Shown here: positions 8,830 to 16,609 of the stretch, piece after piece | Position numbering within the stretch: the stretch's first letter is position 1 | How the letters are laid out: every line of letters starts with the position of its first letter | Origin: Streptomyces sp. ISL-100 | GTDB taxonomy: Bacteria > Actinomycetota > Actinomycetes > Streptomycetales > Streptomycetaceae | Assembly: GCF_018614615.1 (NCBI RefSeq) | Contig: NZ_JAGGOK010000025.1 | Span: forward strand, 1-64,000 | Direction: 5' to 3' | Length of the DNA stretch: 64,000 nucleotides | Translations under genes and position numbers: made by a program | Notes under the pieces: model-generated | The model's input: only the letters and a program-made list of their open reading frames with translations | Told to the model about the DNA's origin: nothing | Databases searched by the model: none

Positions 8830-10388
8830 CAGGCCTCGTCCTCCGGGGCGTGCTCCAGATGACCGCTGGCGGCGCCGGTCATGGCCGAGCCCAGCTCCTC
8901 CGGGGTGATGGTGGCCGGGTCGGCGTCCGCGACCAGGCGGCCGCGGTACATGACCCGCAGGGTGTCGGAGAGCCCGATGAGCTCGTCCAGGTCGGCGGAG
9001 ATCAGCAGTACGGCCAGTCCCTCGCGGCGTGCCTCGCGGATCTGGTCCCAGATCTGCGCCTGCGCGCCGACGTCCACGCCGCGCGTGGGGTGCGCGGCGA
9101 TGAGCAGCTTGGGGGCGTGGCTCATCTCGCGGCCGACGATCAGCTTCTGCTGGTTGCCGCCGGACAGGGAGGCCGCGGTGACCTCGATACCGGGCGTACG
9201 GACGTCGTACTCGCGCACGATCCGCTCGGTGTCGGTGCGGGCCGCCTTCAGGTCGAGCAGCCCGCGCTTGGAGTTGGGCTCCTCGGTGACGTGGCCGAGG
9301 ATGCGGTTCTCCCACAGCGGTGCTTCGAGCAGCAGGCCGTGCCGGTGGCGGTCCTCGGGGATGTAGCCGATGCCGCGCTCGCGGCGCTTGCGGGTGGGCG
9401 CGCGCGAGATGTCGGTGTCGTCGAGGGTGATGACACCGCCGTCGGGGGTGCGCAGACCCATGATCGTCTCGACGAGCTCCGCCTGGCCGTTGCCCTCGAC
9501 ACCCGCGATGCCGAGGACTTCGCCCTTGTGGATGGTGAAGTCGATCCCGGCCAGCACCTCGCGTACGGCGCCGTCGGGGTCGATGGCGTTCAGGTGGAGG
9601 TCCTGGATGCGGAGCATCGGTACGTCGGTGACCGTCGACTCGCGGGTCTCGGGCGACGGGAGCTCACTGCCGACCATCAGCTCGGCGAGCTGCTTGGTGG
9701 TGGTGTTCGCCGGGTCGGCGGTGCCCACGGTGGTGCCGCGCCTGATGACGGTGATGTCGTCGGCGACCGACAGGACCTCGCCCAGCTTGTGCGAGATGAA
9801 GATGACCGTCAGGCCCTCGGACTTGAGCTCGCGGAGGTTGGCGAAGAGCGCGTCGACCTCCTGCGGGACCAGCACGGCGGTCGGCTCGTCGAGGATGAGG
9901 ATGCGGGCGCCGCGGTAGAGGACCTTGAGGATCTCCACGCGCTGGCGGTCGGCCACGCCCAGGTTCTCGACCAGGGCGTCGGGGCGCACGTTCAGTCCGT
10001 ACGCCTCCGAGATCTCCTTGATCTTGTTGCGGGCCTTGTTGCCGATGCCGTACAGCTTCTCGCCGCCGAGAACGACGTTCTCCAGGACGGTGAGGTTGTC
10101 GGCGAGCATGAAGTGCTGGTGCACCATGCCGATGCCGCGTGCGATGGCGTCGGCGGGGCTGTGGAAGGTGGCCTGCTCCCCGTCGATGGTGATGGTGCCC
10201 TCGTCCGGCTTCTGCATGCCGTAGAGGATCTTCATCAGGGTCGACTTTCCGGCACCGTTCTCACCGACGAGGGCGTGCACGGTGCCCTTGCGGATGGTGA
10301 TGTCGATGTCGTGGTTGGCGACGACGCCGGGGAAGCGCTTGGTGATGCCGTGCAGTTCTACGGCGGGGGGCGGGCTGGACGCGTTGAT
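8829..10388 (-). CDS. Nucleoside ABC transporter ATPase with a non-canonical (ATC) start
   Basis: A double ABC ATPase of the NupO/RbsA type. Domain 1 has Walker A GENGAGKST, the signature region GVADRQRVEIL and Walker B RILILDEPTAVL. Domain 2 has the degenerate Walker A GVEGNGQAELVE, signature SLSGGNQQKLIVG and KLLIAAHPTRGVD. The first conventional start codon, GTG 10280, falls just before Walker A and would delete the first beta-strands and A-loop. The frame is open upstream and encodes INASSPPPAVELHG then ITKRFPGVVANHDI, the normal family N-terminus, beginning at an ATC (10388-10386) placed 8 bases after GGAG. No ATG, GTG or TTG lies in frame there. I therefore annotate 519 codons from ATC; a mutated start or sequence error is possible. 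Confidence 0.85.
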   Translation of the reverse strand: MNASSPPPAVELHGITKRFPGVVANHDIDITIRKGTVHALVGENGAGKSTLMKILYGMQKPDEGTITIDGEQATFHSPADAIARGIGMVHQHFMLADNLTVLENVVLGGEKLYGIGNKARNKIKEISEAYGLNVRPDALVENLGVADRQRVEILKVLYRGARILILDEPTAVLVPQEVDALFANLRELKSEGLTVIFISHKLGEVLSVADDITVIRRGTTVGTADPANTTTKQLAELMVGSELPSPETRESTVTDVPMLRIQDLHLNAIDPDGAVREVLAGIDFTIHKGEVLGIAGVEGNGQAELVETIMGLRTPDGGVITLDDTDISRAPTRKRRERGIGYIPEDRHRHGLLLEAPLWENRILGHVTEEPNSKRGLLDLKAARTDTERIVREYDVRTPGIEVTAASLSGGNQQKLIVGREMSHAPKLLIAAHPTRGVDVGAQAQIWDQIREARREGLAVLLISADLDELIGLSDTLRVMYRGRLVADADPATITPEELGSAMTGAASGHLEHAPEDEA

Positions 10389-10396
10389 GACGCACT

Positions 10397-10402
10397 CTCC
10401 TT
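10397..10402 (-). promoter_or_regulatory. Ribosome binding site AAGGAG pointing to the ATC start
   Basis: On the minus strand AAGGAG occupies 10402-10397, and its GGAG core ends 8 bases before the ATC at 10388. No other start in the ATPase frame has a site like this, so it decides the start call. Confidence 0.6.
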
Positions 10403-10529
10403 GGCGGAAAGGAGCGGGAGGCAGGGAGGCTGGGGGCGCGGCGAAACTATCGTGCTGCGAGAGTGTCTACGCGCGTAGCACTGCCGAATATCAAAAAGAC
10501 AGGGTTATACGGGGGCTATTTCGGATGCG

Positions 10530-10578
10530 GCCCGGGGGGCCGGAGAGGCGATGGAAACCGCCTCCCGGTCCCCCGGGT
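10530..10578 (-). terminator. GC-rich imperfect hairpin between lipoprotein gene and ATPase
   Basis: CCCGGGGGGCCGGAGAGGCG (10531-10550) pairs with CGCCTCCCGGTCCCCCGGG (10559-10577) with one bulge and one mismatch around a short loop. It lies between the bmp gene and the ATPase on the transcribed strand. It could be an attenuating terminator giving more lipoprotein than ATPase transcript, a common arrangement for ABC solute-binding proteins (inference). Confidence 0.55.
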
Positions 10579-10603
10579 CTCGCGTCGTCGTGGCCGGCCG
10601 GCC

Positions 10604-11647
10604 TTACGGCGCGGTCTTGACCTTGATCTTGCCGGCGATGATGTCGGCCTTCGCCTTGTCCACGGCGGCGATGAGGTCCGTCATCTTCTTGTACTCCGGG
10701 TTGGAGTCGGACAGGCCGACGCCGCCCTCTTCGAGGCCGTAACGGATCTCACCGGACTGCGGCTTGCCGTCCTTGACCGACTTGATCAGGTTGTAGACCG
10801 CGTCGGAGACGTCCTTGGTGACCGAGGTCAGGATCTTGTCCTTGTACTTCGCCAGACCGGCCTGGGTGTACTGGTCCGAGTCGACGCCGATGGCCCACTT
10901 GCCCTTGGTGGCGGCCGCCTCGATGGAGCCGGAGCCCGCGAGGCCCGCGGCGTGGTAGATCACGTCGGCGCCCTTGTCGAGCTGGCCCTGGGCGGCGGCC
11001 TTGCCGAGGTCGGGCTTGGAGAAGCCGTCGAAGTTCGGCGGCTGCGTCAGGTACTGCTTGAGCACCTGGACCTTGGGGTCGGTGTCCTTGACGCCCTGGG
11101 CGAAGCCCGCCTCGAACTTCTTGATCAGCGGGACCTCGACACCACCGATGAAGCCGACCTTGTCGGTCTTGGTGGCCTTGGCGGCGGCGACGCCGGCGAG
11201 GTACGAACCCTGCTCCTCGTTGAAGACCATGTTCGCGATGTTCTTACCGGTCACCGAGGTGTCGTCGATGATGCCGAAGGTGATCTTCGGGAACTTCGGC
11301 GCGACCTTCTTGATGGCCGGGGCGTAGGCGAAGCCGACACCGATGACCGGGTTGTTCCCGGTACGGGCCAGCTCGGTGAGGCGCTGGACCTTGTCGGCGT
11401 CCGACTCGCCCTCGGAGGGCTCCTGGTCGTTGCCCTTGATGTCCAGGTCCTTCTCGGCCTTCGACAGACCGGCGTAGGCCGCGTCGTTGAAGGACTGGTC
11501 ACCACGGCCGCCGATGTCGTACGCGATGGCGGCGCTGGGGTCCTTCGAGTCGGAGCCGGAGTCCGACGTCTTGCCACACGCGGTGGCGGAAAACGCGAGG
11601 GCTGTGGACGCGATGGCCACAGTGGCAATCCTGGTTACGCGGCGCAA
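10604..11647 (-). CDS. BMP-family nucleoside-binding lipoprotein
   Basis: A 347-residue surface lipoprotein, the solute receptor of the transporter. The N-terminus has MRRVTRIA (basic), a hydrophobic stretch and the lipobox-like FSATAC, with Cys24 as the lipidation site. The mature protein is a PBP1/BMP (PnrA/Med-like) periplasmic-binding fold: AYDIGGRGDQSFNDAAYAGL, VIGVGFAYAP, NMVFNEEQGSYLAGVAAA and VGFIGGVEVPLIKKFEAGF are the family landmarks. In BMP proteins an Asp and Phe in the GRGDQSFND region contact the nucleoside. It is the first gene of the uptake operon; the 137 bases upstream should hold the promoter. Confidence 0.95.
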   Translation of the reverse strand: MRRVTRIATVAIASTALAFSATACGKTSDSGSDSKDPSAAIAYDIGGRGDQSFNDAAYAGLSKAEKDLDIKGNDQEPSEGESDADKVQRLTELARTGNNPVIGVGFAYAPAIKKVAPKFPKITFGIIDDTSVTGKNIANMVFNEEQGSYLAGVAAAKATKTDKVGFIGGVEVPLIKKFEAGFAQGVKDTDPKVQVLKQYLTQPPNFDGFSKPDLGKAAAQGQLDKGADVIYHAAGLAGSGSIEAAATKGKWAIGVDSDQYTQAGLAKYKDKILTSVTKDVSDAVYNLIKSVKDGKPQSGEIRYGLEEGGVGLSDSNPEYKKMTDLIAAVDKAKADIIAGKIKVKTAP

Positions 11648-11784
11648 GGGAGGGCTCCTTCGACCTGACCGAAGCGCCTCTTCCGGCGCTGGTTTCGCGG
11701 CGATCGTAACGCGCGTAGATGCCGGATAAGCGACCGTACGACAGCTGTTATCGGATCGTCGTGAACGGAAGGCGCTGTGGCTGA

Positions 11785-13035
11785 TTACGAACGGTGTCCG
11801 TCAAGCAGCACGGCGGCGGTGAAGAGTTCGACTCCGGCCTCGATCGCGGCCTCATCCACGTCGAAATCACCACGATGCAGGTCACGCCGGGCCGTGTCAC
11901 CCGGAGTGCGTACGCCGAGACGGGCCATCGCGCCGGGAACCTGCTCCAGGTACCAGGAGAAGTCCTCGCCGCCCAGGCTCTGCTCGGTGTCCTCGATTGC
12001 GTGCAATCCGCGCCTGGCGGTCATGGCGGCGACGAGCAGCTCGGTGACGTCGTGCTCGTTCACGACCGGCGGGACGCCGCGCACGTAGTTGATCACCGAC
12101 TTGGCGCCGTGCAGGCTCGCGACCTCGTCGACGGCGGCATGGACCAGGTCCGGCGCCTCGTGCCAGGCCTGGAGGTCCAGGCAGCGGACGGTGCCGGCGA
12201 GGACGGCGCGCTGCGGGATGACGTTGCAGGCGTGGCCGGACTCGATGCGGCCCCAGGTCACCGCGAGGCCCGCGCGCGCGTCGACGCGACGGGCGATCAG
12301 CGCCGGGGCATCGGTGGCGACCCTGGCGACAGCCGTGACCAGGTCGGTGGTGAGGTGCGGGCGGGCGGTGTGGCCGCCGGGCCCGTCCAGCGTGATCTCG
12401 ATCCGGTCGCAGGCCGAGGTGATCGGGCCCGTACGCAGACCGATGCGGCCCGCGTCGACCTTGGGGTCGCAGTGCACCGCGATGATCCTGCCGATGCCGT
12501 CGAGCCCACCGGCTTCGATCACACCGAGCGCGCCGCCGGGCATCATTTCCTCGGCCGGCTGGAAGATCAGCCGTACCGGATGCGTCAGCACGCCCTGGCG
12601 GTCCAGCTCGGCGAGGACCAGGCCGGTGCCGAGCACCACCGTGGTGTGTACGTCGTGGCCGCACGCGTGCGCGCGGTCCGGGACGGTGGAGCGGTACGGA
12701 ATGTCCGTCTTGGTGTCCGGGATGGGGAGAGCGTCGATGTCGGCGCGCAGGGCCAGCATCGGGCGCACGCCGTCCCAGCCGGCCGCGCCGGTGCCGATGT
12801 CGCAGATGAGTCCAGTGCCGGAGGGCAGCACGCGCGGCGTGAGGCCTGCCTGCTCGAGGCGGGCCTTGATCGCGGCGGTGGTGCGGAATTCCTGGTTGCC
12901 GAGCTCCGGGTGCATGTGCAGGTCGCGACGGAAGGCGATCAGCTCACGGCGCAGGCTCTCGTGCAGCGTGCCGGGGAGCTGGGGCGGCGCCACCGGCAGT
13001 GCTGCTTCTTCGGACTCGCAGATCAGCTGGCTCAT
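11785..13035 (-). CDS. M20D-family amidohydrolase (metallopeptidase)
   Basis: A 416-residue zinc/manganese hydrolase of the IAA-amino acid/hippurate hydrolase group. Landmarks are FRRDLHMHPELGNQEFRT, ALRADIDALPI, ACGHDVHTTVVLG (metal-binding Cys and His), FQPAEEMMPGGALGVIEAG (catalytic Glu) and the late SLGGEDFSWYLEQVPGAM. The small dimerisation domain lies in the middle (GPGGHTARPHLTTDL). It sits upstream of the lipoprotein gene on the same strand, 137 bases away, so probably in its own transcription unit. The substrate is an N-acyl or N-aromatic amino acid conjugate of unknown identity. Confidence 0.92.
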   Translation of the reverse strand: MSQLICESEEAALPVAPPQLPGTLHESLRRELIAFRRDLHMHPELGNQEFRTTAAIKARLEQAGLTPRVLPSGTGLICDIGTGAAGWDGVRPMLALRADIDALPIPDTKTDIPYRSTVPDRAHACGHDVHTTVVLGTGLVLAELDRQGVLTHPVRLIFQPAEEMMPGGALGVIEAGGLDGIGRIIAVHCDPKVDAGRIGLRTGPITSACDRIEITLDGPGGHTARPHLTTDLVTAVARVATDAPALIARRVDARAGLAVTWGRIESGHACNVIPQRAVLAGTVRCLDLQAWHEAPDLVHAAVDEVASLHGAKSVINYVRGVPPVVNEHDVTELLVAAMTARRGLHAIEDTEQSLGGEDFSWYLEQVPGAMARLGVRTPGDTARRDLHRGDFDVDEAAIEAGVELFTAAVLLDGHRS

Positions 13036-13269
13036 CCCTGAAAGAGTAGGCGTCTTATGGGGGTAACTAACCAGCGATCAACGAAATTTCAGCCGCATAG
13101 GGGAAAAGAAACGGGTTCCAAGGCGCATAACCGTCCCTCGGGGCGGGTAAGCTGCGCCGCCCCTCGCCCCCGTGCCGGCCTGGCGTTTTGCCCTCCAGCG
13201 GGTCCGTTCCGGGGCGCGCTCGGGCGCTGCCCGGGCGTGGGATTCGCGTGGGCAAGGTCACATACGTGA

Positions 13270-14376
13270 CTAAGTAGACATTTGGCCCAGCGCGGGCAGG
13301 CGCTGGACGTCGCGCGCCGTGGTCGTGACGCCCGACAGGAAGCCCTGGGCGCGCGGCGAAGCCGTTTCCCGCAGCCACAGCGGGTTCACGTCGCAGACGG
13401 CGACCCGTACGCCCGTGCCCGCGAGGGCGAGGGGAAGGGTGTGTACGACGGTTGACGGGAAGCTGAGGATCAAGCGGCCGATCGGGCCGCGCCGGGCGAT
13501 CAGCTCCAGCGGCAGGTCGGGGCGGACGATCTCCAGGCCCGTCTCGACGGCGAGGCGGTGCAGCTTGTCCGCGCTCTCGCGGCGGTGGGCGAAGTAGCGG
13601 GTGGCCCCGTGCGCGCGGGCCAGTGCGGTGACCGCCTCGACGTACCGGTCCGGGTCGACGACGCCGGTCTCGACCAGCGACGTACCGACGAGGTCGGCGC
13701 CGCGCGAGATGCGGGGCGGGCCGAAGCGGGCGCGCGTCCAGCCGAAGTCGTTGGCGGTGACGGTGATCCCCGGGGCCTCCCCCAGGGGCATCGCGGTAAA
13801 GACCTCTACGGTGCGGGTGCGGGTGCGGGTGCGAGTGGGCGTGCTCGACGGCGTGAGGCGGCGGCGCGCGATCGCCGAAACCGGCCCGAAGACCAGGTCG
13901 CGCGGCCCCCGGCGGCCCCCGCGCCGGTGCCAGCGCTCCAGGCGCTCGCCGCCGGTGAGCTGGGCGACGAACTCCATGGTGGCCGTGCCGTCGTCGACGA
14001 CGACCAGGTCACGGGCGCTCGTGATCGTCAGCAGCAGCTGTACGTACCGCGAGAACGGGTCGCCGATCACTACGCGGCGCGCCCGGCGCAGGGCGGACGC
14101 CAGCCCGCCGATGGTCTGGAACGGCGCCCCCGCCCCGCCCCGGGCCTCCTCCCACCGCACCCGCATGCCTTCGTGGCGCGCGAGCTCCGCCATGCGCCGC
14201 AGCTGGCCGCGGGTCATGGGGTCGGTGGGTGACAGGACGACGACCGTGAGGTCGTTCGTCTTTGGATCAGCCTTCGCGTGGGCCCACTCCAGAACGTTCA
14301 GGAGCTGGACCGGGCTCTCCACGAAGGCGAGCGTCTCGGAGGCCTCGGTGGCGGGGGCGGCGGGGGTGCCGTTCAC
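13270..14376 (-). CDS. GT52/sialyltransferase-like glycosyltransferase
   Basis: A 368-residue protein opening with TLAFVESPVQLLNVLEWAH, the start seen in the GT52 / lipooligosaccharide sialyltransferase-like group. Later features fit it: LVVVDDGTATMEF in the middle, a His-Arg-Arg-Glu box (YFAHRRESADKLHRL), and LILSFPSTVVHTLPLAL near the end, where a Phe/Ser-Ser/Thr-Thr pattern binds the CMP-sugar in related enzymes. Residues 186-196 are a Thr-Arg repeat (TPTRTRTRTRT) coded by a tandem hexanucleotide. Start is GTG 14376, 35 bases after neuB. It is the last gene of the NeuA/NeuB unit, so it probably transfers the nonulosonic acid (inference). Confidence 0.7.
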   Translation of the reverse strand: MNGTPAAPATEASETLAFVESPVQLLNVLEWAHAKADPKTNDLTVVVLSPTDPMTRGQLRRMAELARHEGMRVRWEEARGGAGAPFQTIGGLASALRRARRVVIGDPFSRYVQLLLTITSARDLVVVDDGTATMEFVAQLTGGERLERWHRRGGRRGPRDLVFGPVSAIARRRLTPSSTPTRTRTRTRTVEVFTAMPLGEAPGITVTANDFGWTRARFGPPRISRGADLVGTSLVETGVVDPDRYVEAVTALARAHGATRYFAHRRESADKLHRLAVETGLEIVRPDLPLELIARRGPIGRLILSFPSTVVHTLPLALAGTGVRVAVCDVNPLWLRETASPRAQGFLSGVTTTARDVQRLPALGQMST

Positions 14377-14411
14377 GGCGACTACGACCGTTCGTCCGTC
14401 GGGTCTGTCCG

Positions 14412-15338
14412 TCAGACCGCGACGGGCTCGCGGTCCGCGCCCTCGGCGACGACGCCCGCGACCCGGCGCAGCTTCTTCATCGGGCCGAGCTCGGACTCGT
14501 ACACCTTCTTGACGCCGTCACCGAGCGAGGCCTCGATGGTGCGGATGTCACGGACCAGGCGGGTCAGGCCGCCCGGCTCGACGGAGGCGGCCTGGTCGGA
14601 GCCCCACATGGCGCGGTCGAGGGTGATGTGGCGCTCGACGAACGCGGCGCCGAGGGCGACGGCGGCCAGCGTCGTCTGGAGGCCGGTCTCGTGGCCGCTG
14701 TAGCCGATCGGGACGTTGGGGTACTCGGCCTGGAGCGTGTTGATCACGCGGAGGTTGAGCTCCTCGGCCTTGGCCGGGTACGTCGAAGTGGCGTGGCAGA
14801 GCAGGATGTTGCTGCTGCCCAGCACCTCCACGGCGTGGCGGATCTGCTGCGGCGTCGACATGCCGGTGGAGAGGATGACCGTGCGGCCGGTGGCACGCAG
14901 CGAGCGCAGCAGCTCGTCGTCCGTGAGGGACGCGGAGGCGACCTTGTGGGCCGGTACGTCGAACTTCTCCAGGAAGGCGACGGCCTCGGTGTCCCACGGG
15001 GAGGCGAACCAGTCGATGCCGCGCTTCTTGCAGTACTCGTCGATGGCGCGGTACTCGTCCTCGCCGAACTCGACGCGGTGGCGGTAGTCGATGTACGTCA
15101 TCCGGCCCCACGGGGTGTCGCGCTCGATGTCCCACTGGTCGCGCGGCGTGCAGATCTCCGGGGTGCGCTTCTGGAACTTGACCGCGTCGCAGCCGGCGTC
15201 GGCGGCGGCGTCGATGAGCGCGAAGGCGTTCTCGATGTCGCCGTTGTGGTTGATGCCGATCTCGCCGGTGACGTAGACGGGGTGGCCGGGGCCCGCGGTC
15301 TTGGAACCGAGGGTGCGCAGACGGGAGTTGGTGCTCAT
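14412..15338 (-). CDS. neuB: N-acetylneuraminate/Kdn synthase-like enzyme (NeuB family), lacking the SAF domain
   Basis: A 308-residue NeuB-type TIM barrel that condenses phosphoenolpyruvate with a mannose-type sugar to give a nine-carbon acid. Conserved pieces include VTGEIGINHNGD, DAVKFQKRTP, DWFASPWDTEAVAFLEKF, KVASASLTD, ILSTGMSTPQQI, LLCHATSTYPAK, IGYSGHETG and VERHITLDRAMWGSDQAASVEP. Classic NeuB is about 345 residues and ends in an antifreeze-like SAF domain; this protein stops right after the barrel, so the SAF domain is absent. Start ATG 15338 lies 29 bases after the NeuA gene. With no epimerase nearby, Man-6-P or mannose rather than ManNAc may be the acceptor (inference). Confidence 0.88.
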   Translation of the reverse strand: MSTNSRLRTLGSKTAGPGHPVYVTGEIGINHNGDIENAFALIDAAADAGCDAVKFQKRTPEICTPRDQWDIERDTPWGRMTYIDYRHRVEFGEDEYRAIDEYCKKRGIDWFASPWDTEAVAFLEKFDVPAHKVASASLTDDELLRSLRATGRTVILSTGMSTPQQIRHAVEVLGSSNILLCHATSTYPAKAEELNLRVINTLQAEYPNVPIGYSGHETGLQTTLAAVALGAAFVERHITLDRAMWGSDQAASVEPGGLTRLVRDIRTIEASLGDGVKKVYESELGPMKKLRRVAGVVAEGADREPVAV

Positions 15339-15367
15339 GTGGTTCTTTTCCTTAGGGGGGAGGGGAG

Positions 15368-16609
15368 TTACGGGGTGGGGGTAAGGGAAGGGCCGGTAAG
15401 GGAGGGGCCGAGGATCCAGGCGGCGATCTCGCGGATCGCTCCGTCGCCGCCGGGGATGGTCGTGACGGCGCGGGCGGCGCCGCGGACCGTGTCGTGGGCG
15501 TTGGCGACCGCCACCGGCCAGCCCACGAGGGCCAGGCAGGAGAGGTCGTTGACGTCGTTGCCGGCGTAGAGCACCCGCTCGGGCGAGACGCCCTGCTCCT
15601 CGCACCACTGCTTGAGGGCGAGGTCCTTGCGGTCGATGCCGTGGAGCACGGGGATGCGCAGCTTGCGGGCCCGTGCGGCGACGACCGCGTTCTGTTCCGT
15701 GGACAGGATCAGCAGCTTGAGCCCCGCGTTGCGCAGGGCCGCGATGCCGAGCCCGTCGCCGCGGTGCACGGCGACGAGTTCGCGTCCTTCGGAGTCGATC
15801 AGCACCCGGTCGTCGGTCTGGGTACCGTCGAAGTCGATGACGACGGCGTCGATGTCGTCGCGGGTCGGAAGGTCGGTGGCCCGAAAATCCAGCAGCGGCG
15901 CGAGGGCGCGGGCGCGGGCCAGGTCGTGCGGGTCGTCGATCTCCAGGACACGGGCCGGGTCCGTGACGACGAGCGCGGTCCGCCCGAAGAAGCGGTGCCC
16001 GGCCTTCCGGAACCCGGCGGCGTCCATGGCGTACGCCGCCCCGGTCTCCAGGAAGTCCTGCGGCCGGTCCTGACGGCGGGGCCGGAAGCTCTTGTCGTGG
16101 TTGACACCAGCGGCTGTGTCCTCGGCGTCCCCTTCCCGCCACACGAAGCCGTGGAAGGGGGCCACCGTGTGGGCCGTGTCGGCGCCGTCCTCGACAACCG
16201 CCGCGCAGACGCCGTCGACGTCCTCGCTCGTCAGGAACGGGCTTGTGCACTGCACCAGCAGCACCACGTCCACCACCGCGCCGTGCAGCGCCTCGTGTGC
16301 GTCCAGGGCGTGCAGTACGGCCGCCTCGCTGGTCGCCGTGTCCCCCGCGATGTCCGCCGGGCGCAGCGCCACCTCGGCTCCCGCGGCGCGCGCCGCCGCC
16401 GCGATGGCGGGGTCGTCCGTGGAGACCACGACATCCGTGACCCGGCCGGCGCCCAGGCACGCCCGTACGGCGCGCGCCACCAGCGGCACGCCCCCGACCG
16501 GGGCGAGGTTCTTCGCCGGTACGCCCTTGGATCCGCCTCGGGCGGGGATCACGGCCAGTACGCGGCGTACGGGCTCGGTGTCGGTGTGGGTCTGCGGCCG
16601 GCTGCTCAT
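15368..16609 (-). CDS. neuA: CMP-nonulosonate cytidylyltransferase fused to a HAD phosphatase
   Basis: A 413-residue two-domain enzyme. Residues about 15-240 are a NeuA/KdsB-type cytidylyltransferase: VIPARGGSKGVPAKNLAPVGG is the CTP-binding loop, LLVQCTSPFLTSEDVDG and ETGAAYAMDA follow. Residues about 250-400 are a KdsC-like HAD phosphatase with the full DxDGT motif (VIDFDGTQTDDRV), LLILSTEQN, a Lys motif and YAGNDVNDLSCL. The same order occurs in animal CMAS, and separate equivalents serve the Bacteroides Kdn pathway. A fused phosphatase fits a 9-phosphate intermediate, as in Kdn or animal Neu5Ac synthesis. Its ATG overlaps the upstream gene (ATGA). Confidence 0.92.
   Translation of the reverse strand: MSSRPQTHTDTEPVRRVLAVIPARGGSKGVPAKNLAPVGGVPLVARAVRACLGAGRVTDVVVSTDDPAIAAAARAAGAEVALRPADIAGDTATSEAAVLHALDAHEALHGAVVDVVLLVQCTSPFLTSEDVDGVCAAVVEDGADTAHTVAPFHGFVWREGDAEDTAAGVNHDKSFRPRRQDRPQDFLETGAAYAMDAAGFRKAGHRFFGRTALVVTDPARVLEIDDPHDLARARALAPLLDFRATDLPTRDDIDAVVIDFDGTQTDDRVLIDSEGRELVAVHRGDGLGIAALRNAGLKLLILSTEQNAVVAARARKLRIPVLHGIDRKDLALKQWCEEQGVSPERVLYAGNDVNDLSCLALVGWPVAVANAHDTVRGAARAVTTIPGGDGAIREIAAWILGPSLTGPSLTPTP

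Noticed and set aside
10278..10280. GTG 10280 as the start of the transporter ATPase
   Set aside because: It would begin at HALVGENGAGKST and delete conserved N-terminal strands that are clearly encoded upstream.
8850..11668. Long plus-strand frames opposite the ATPase and lipoprotein genes
   Set aside because: Antisense shadows of two certain genes; Val/Gly/Leu/Arg-rich and without domains.
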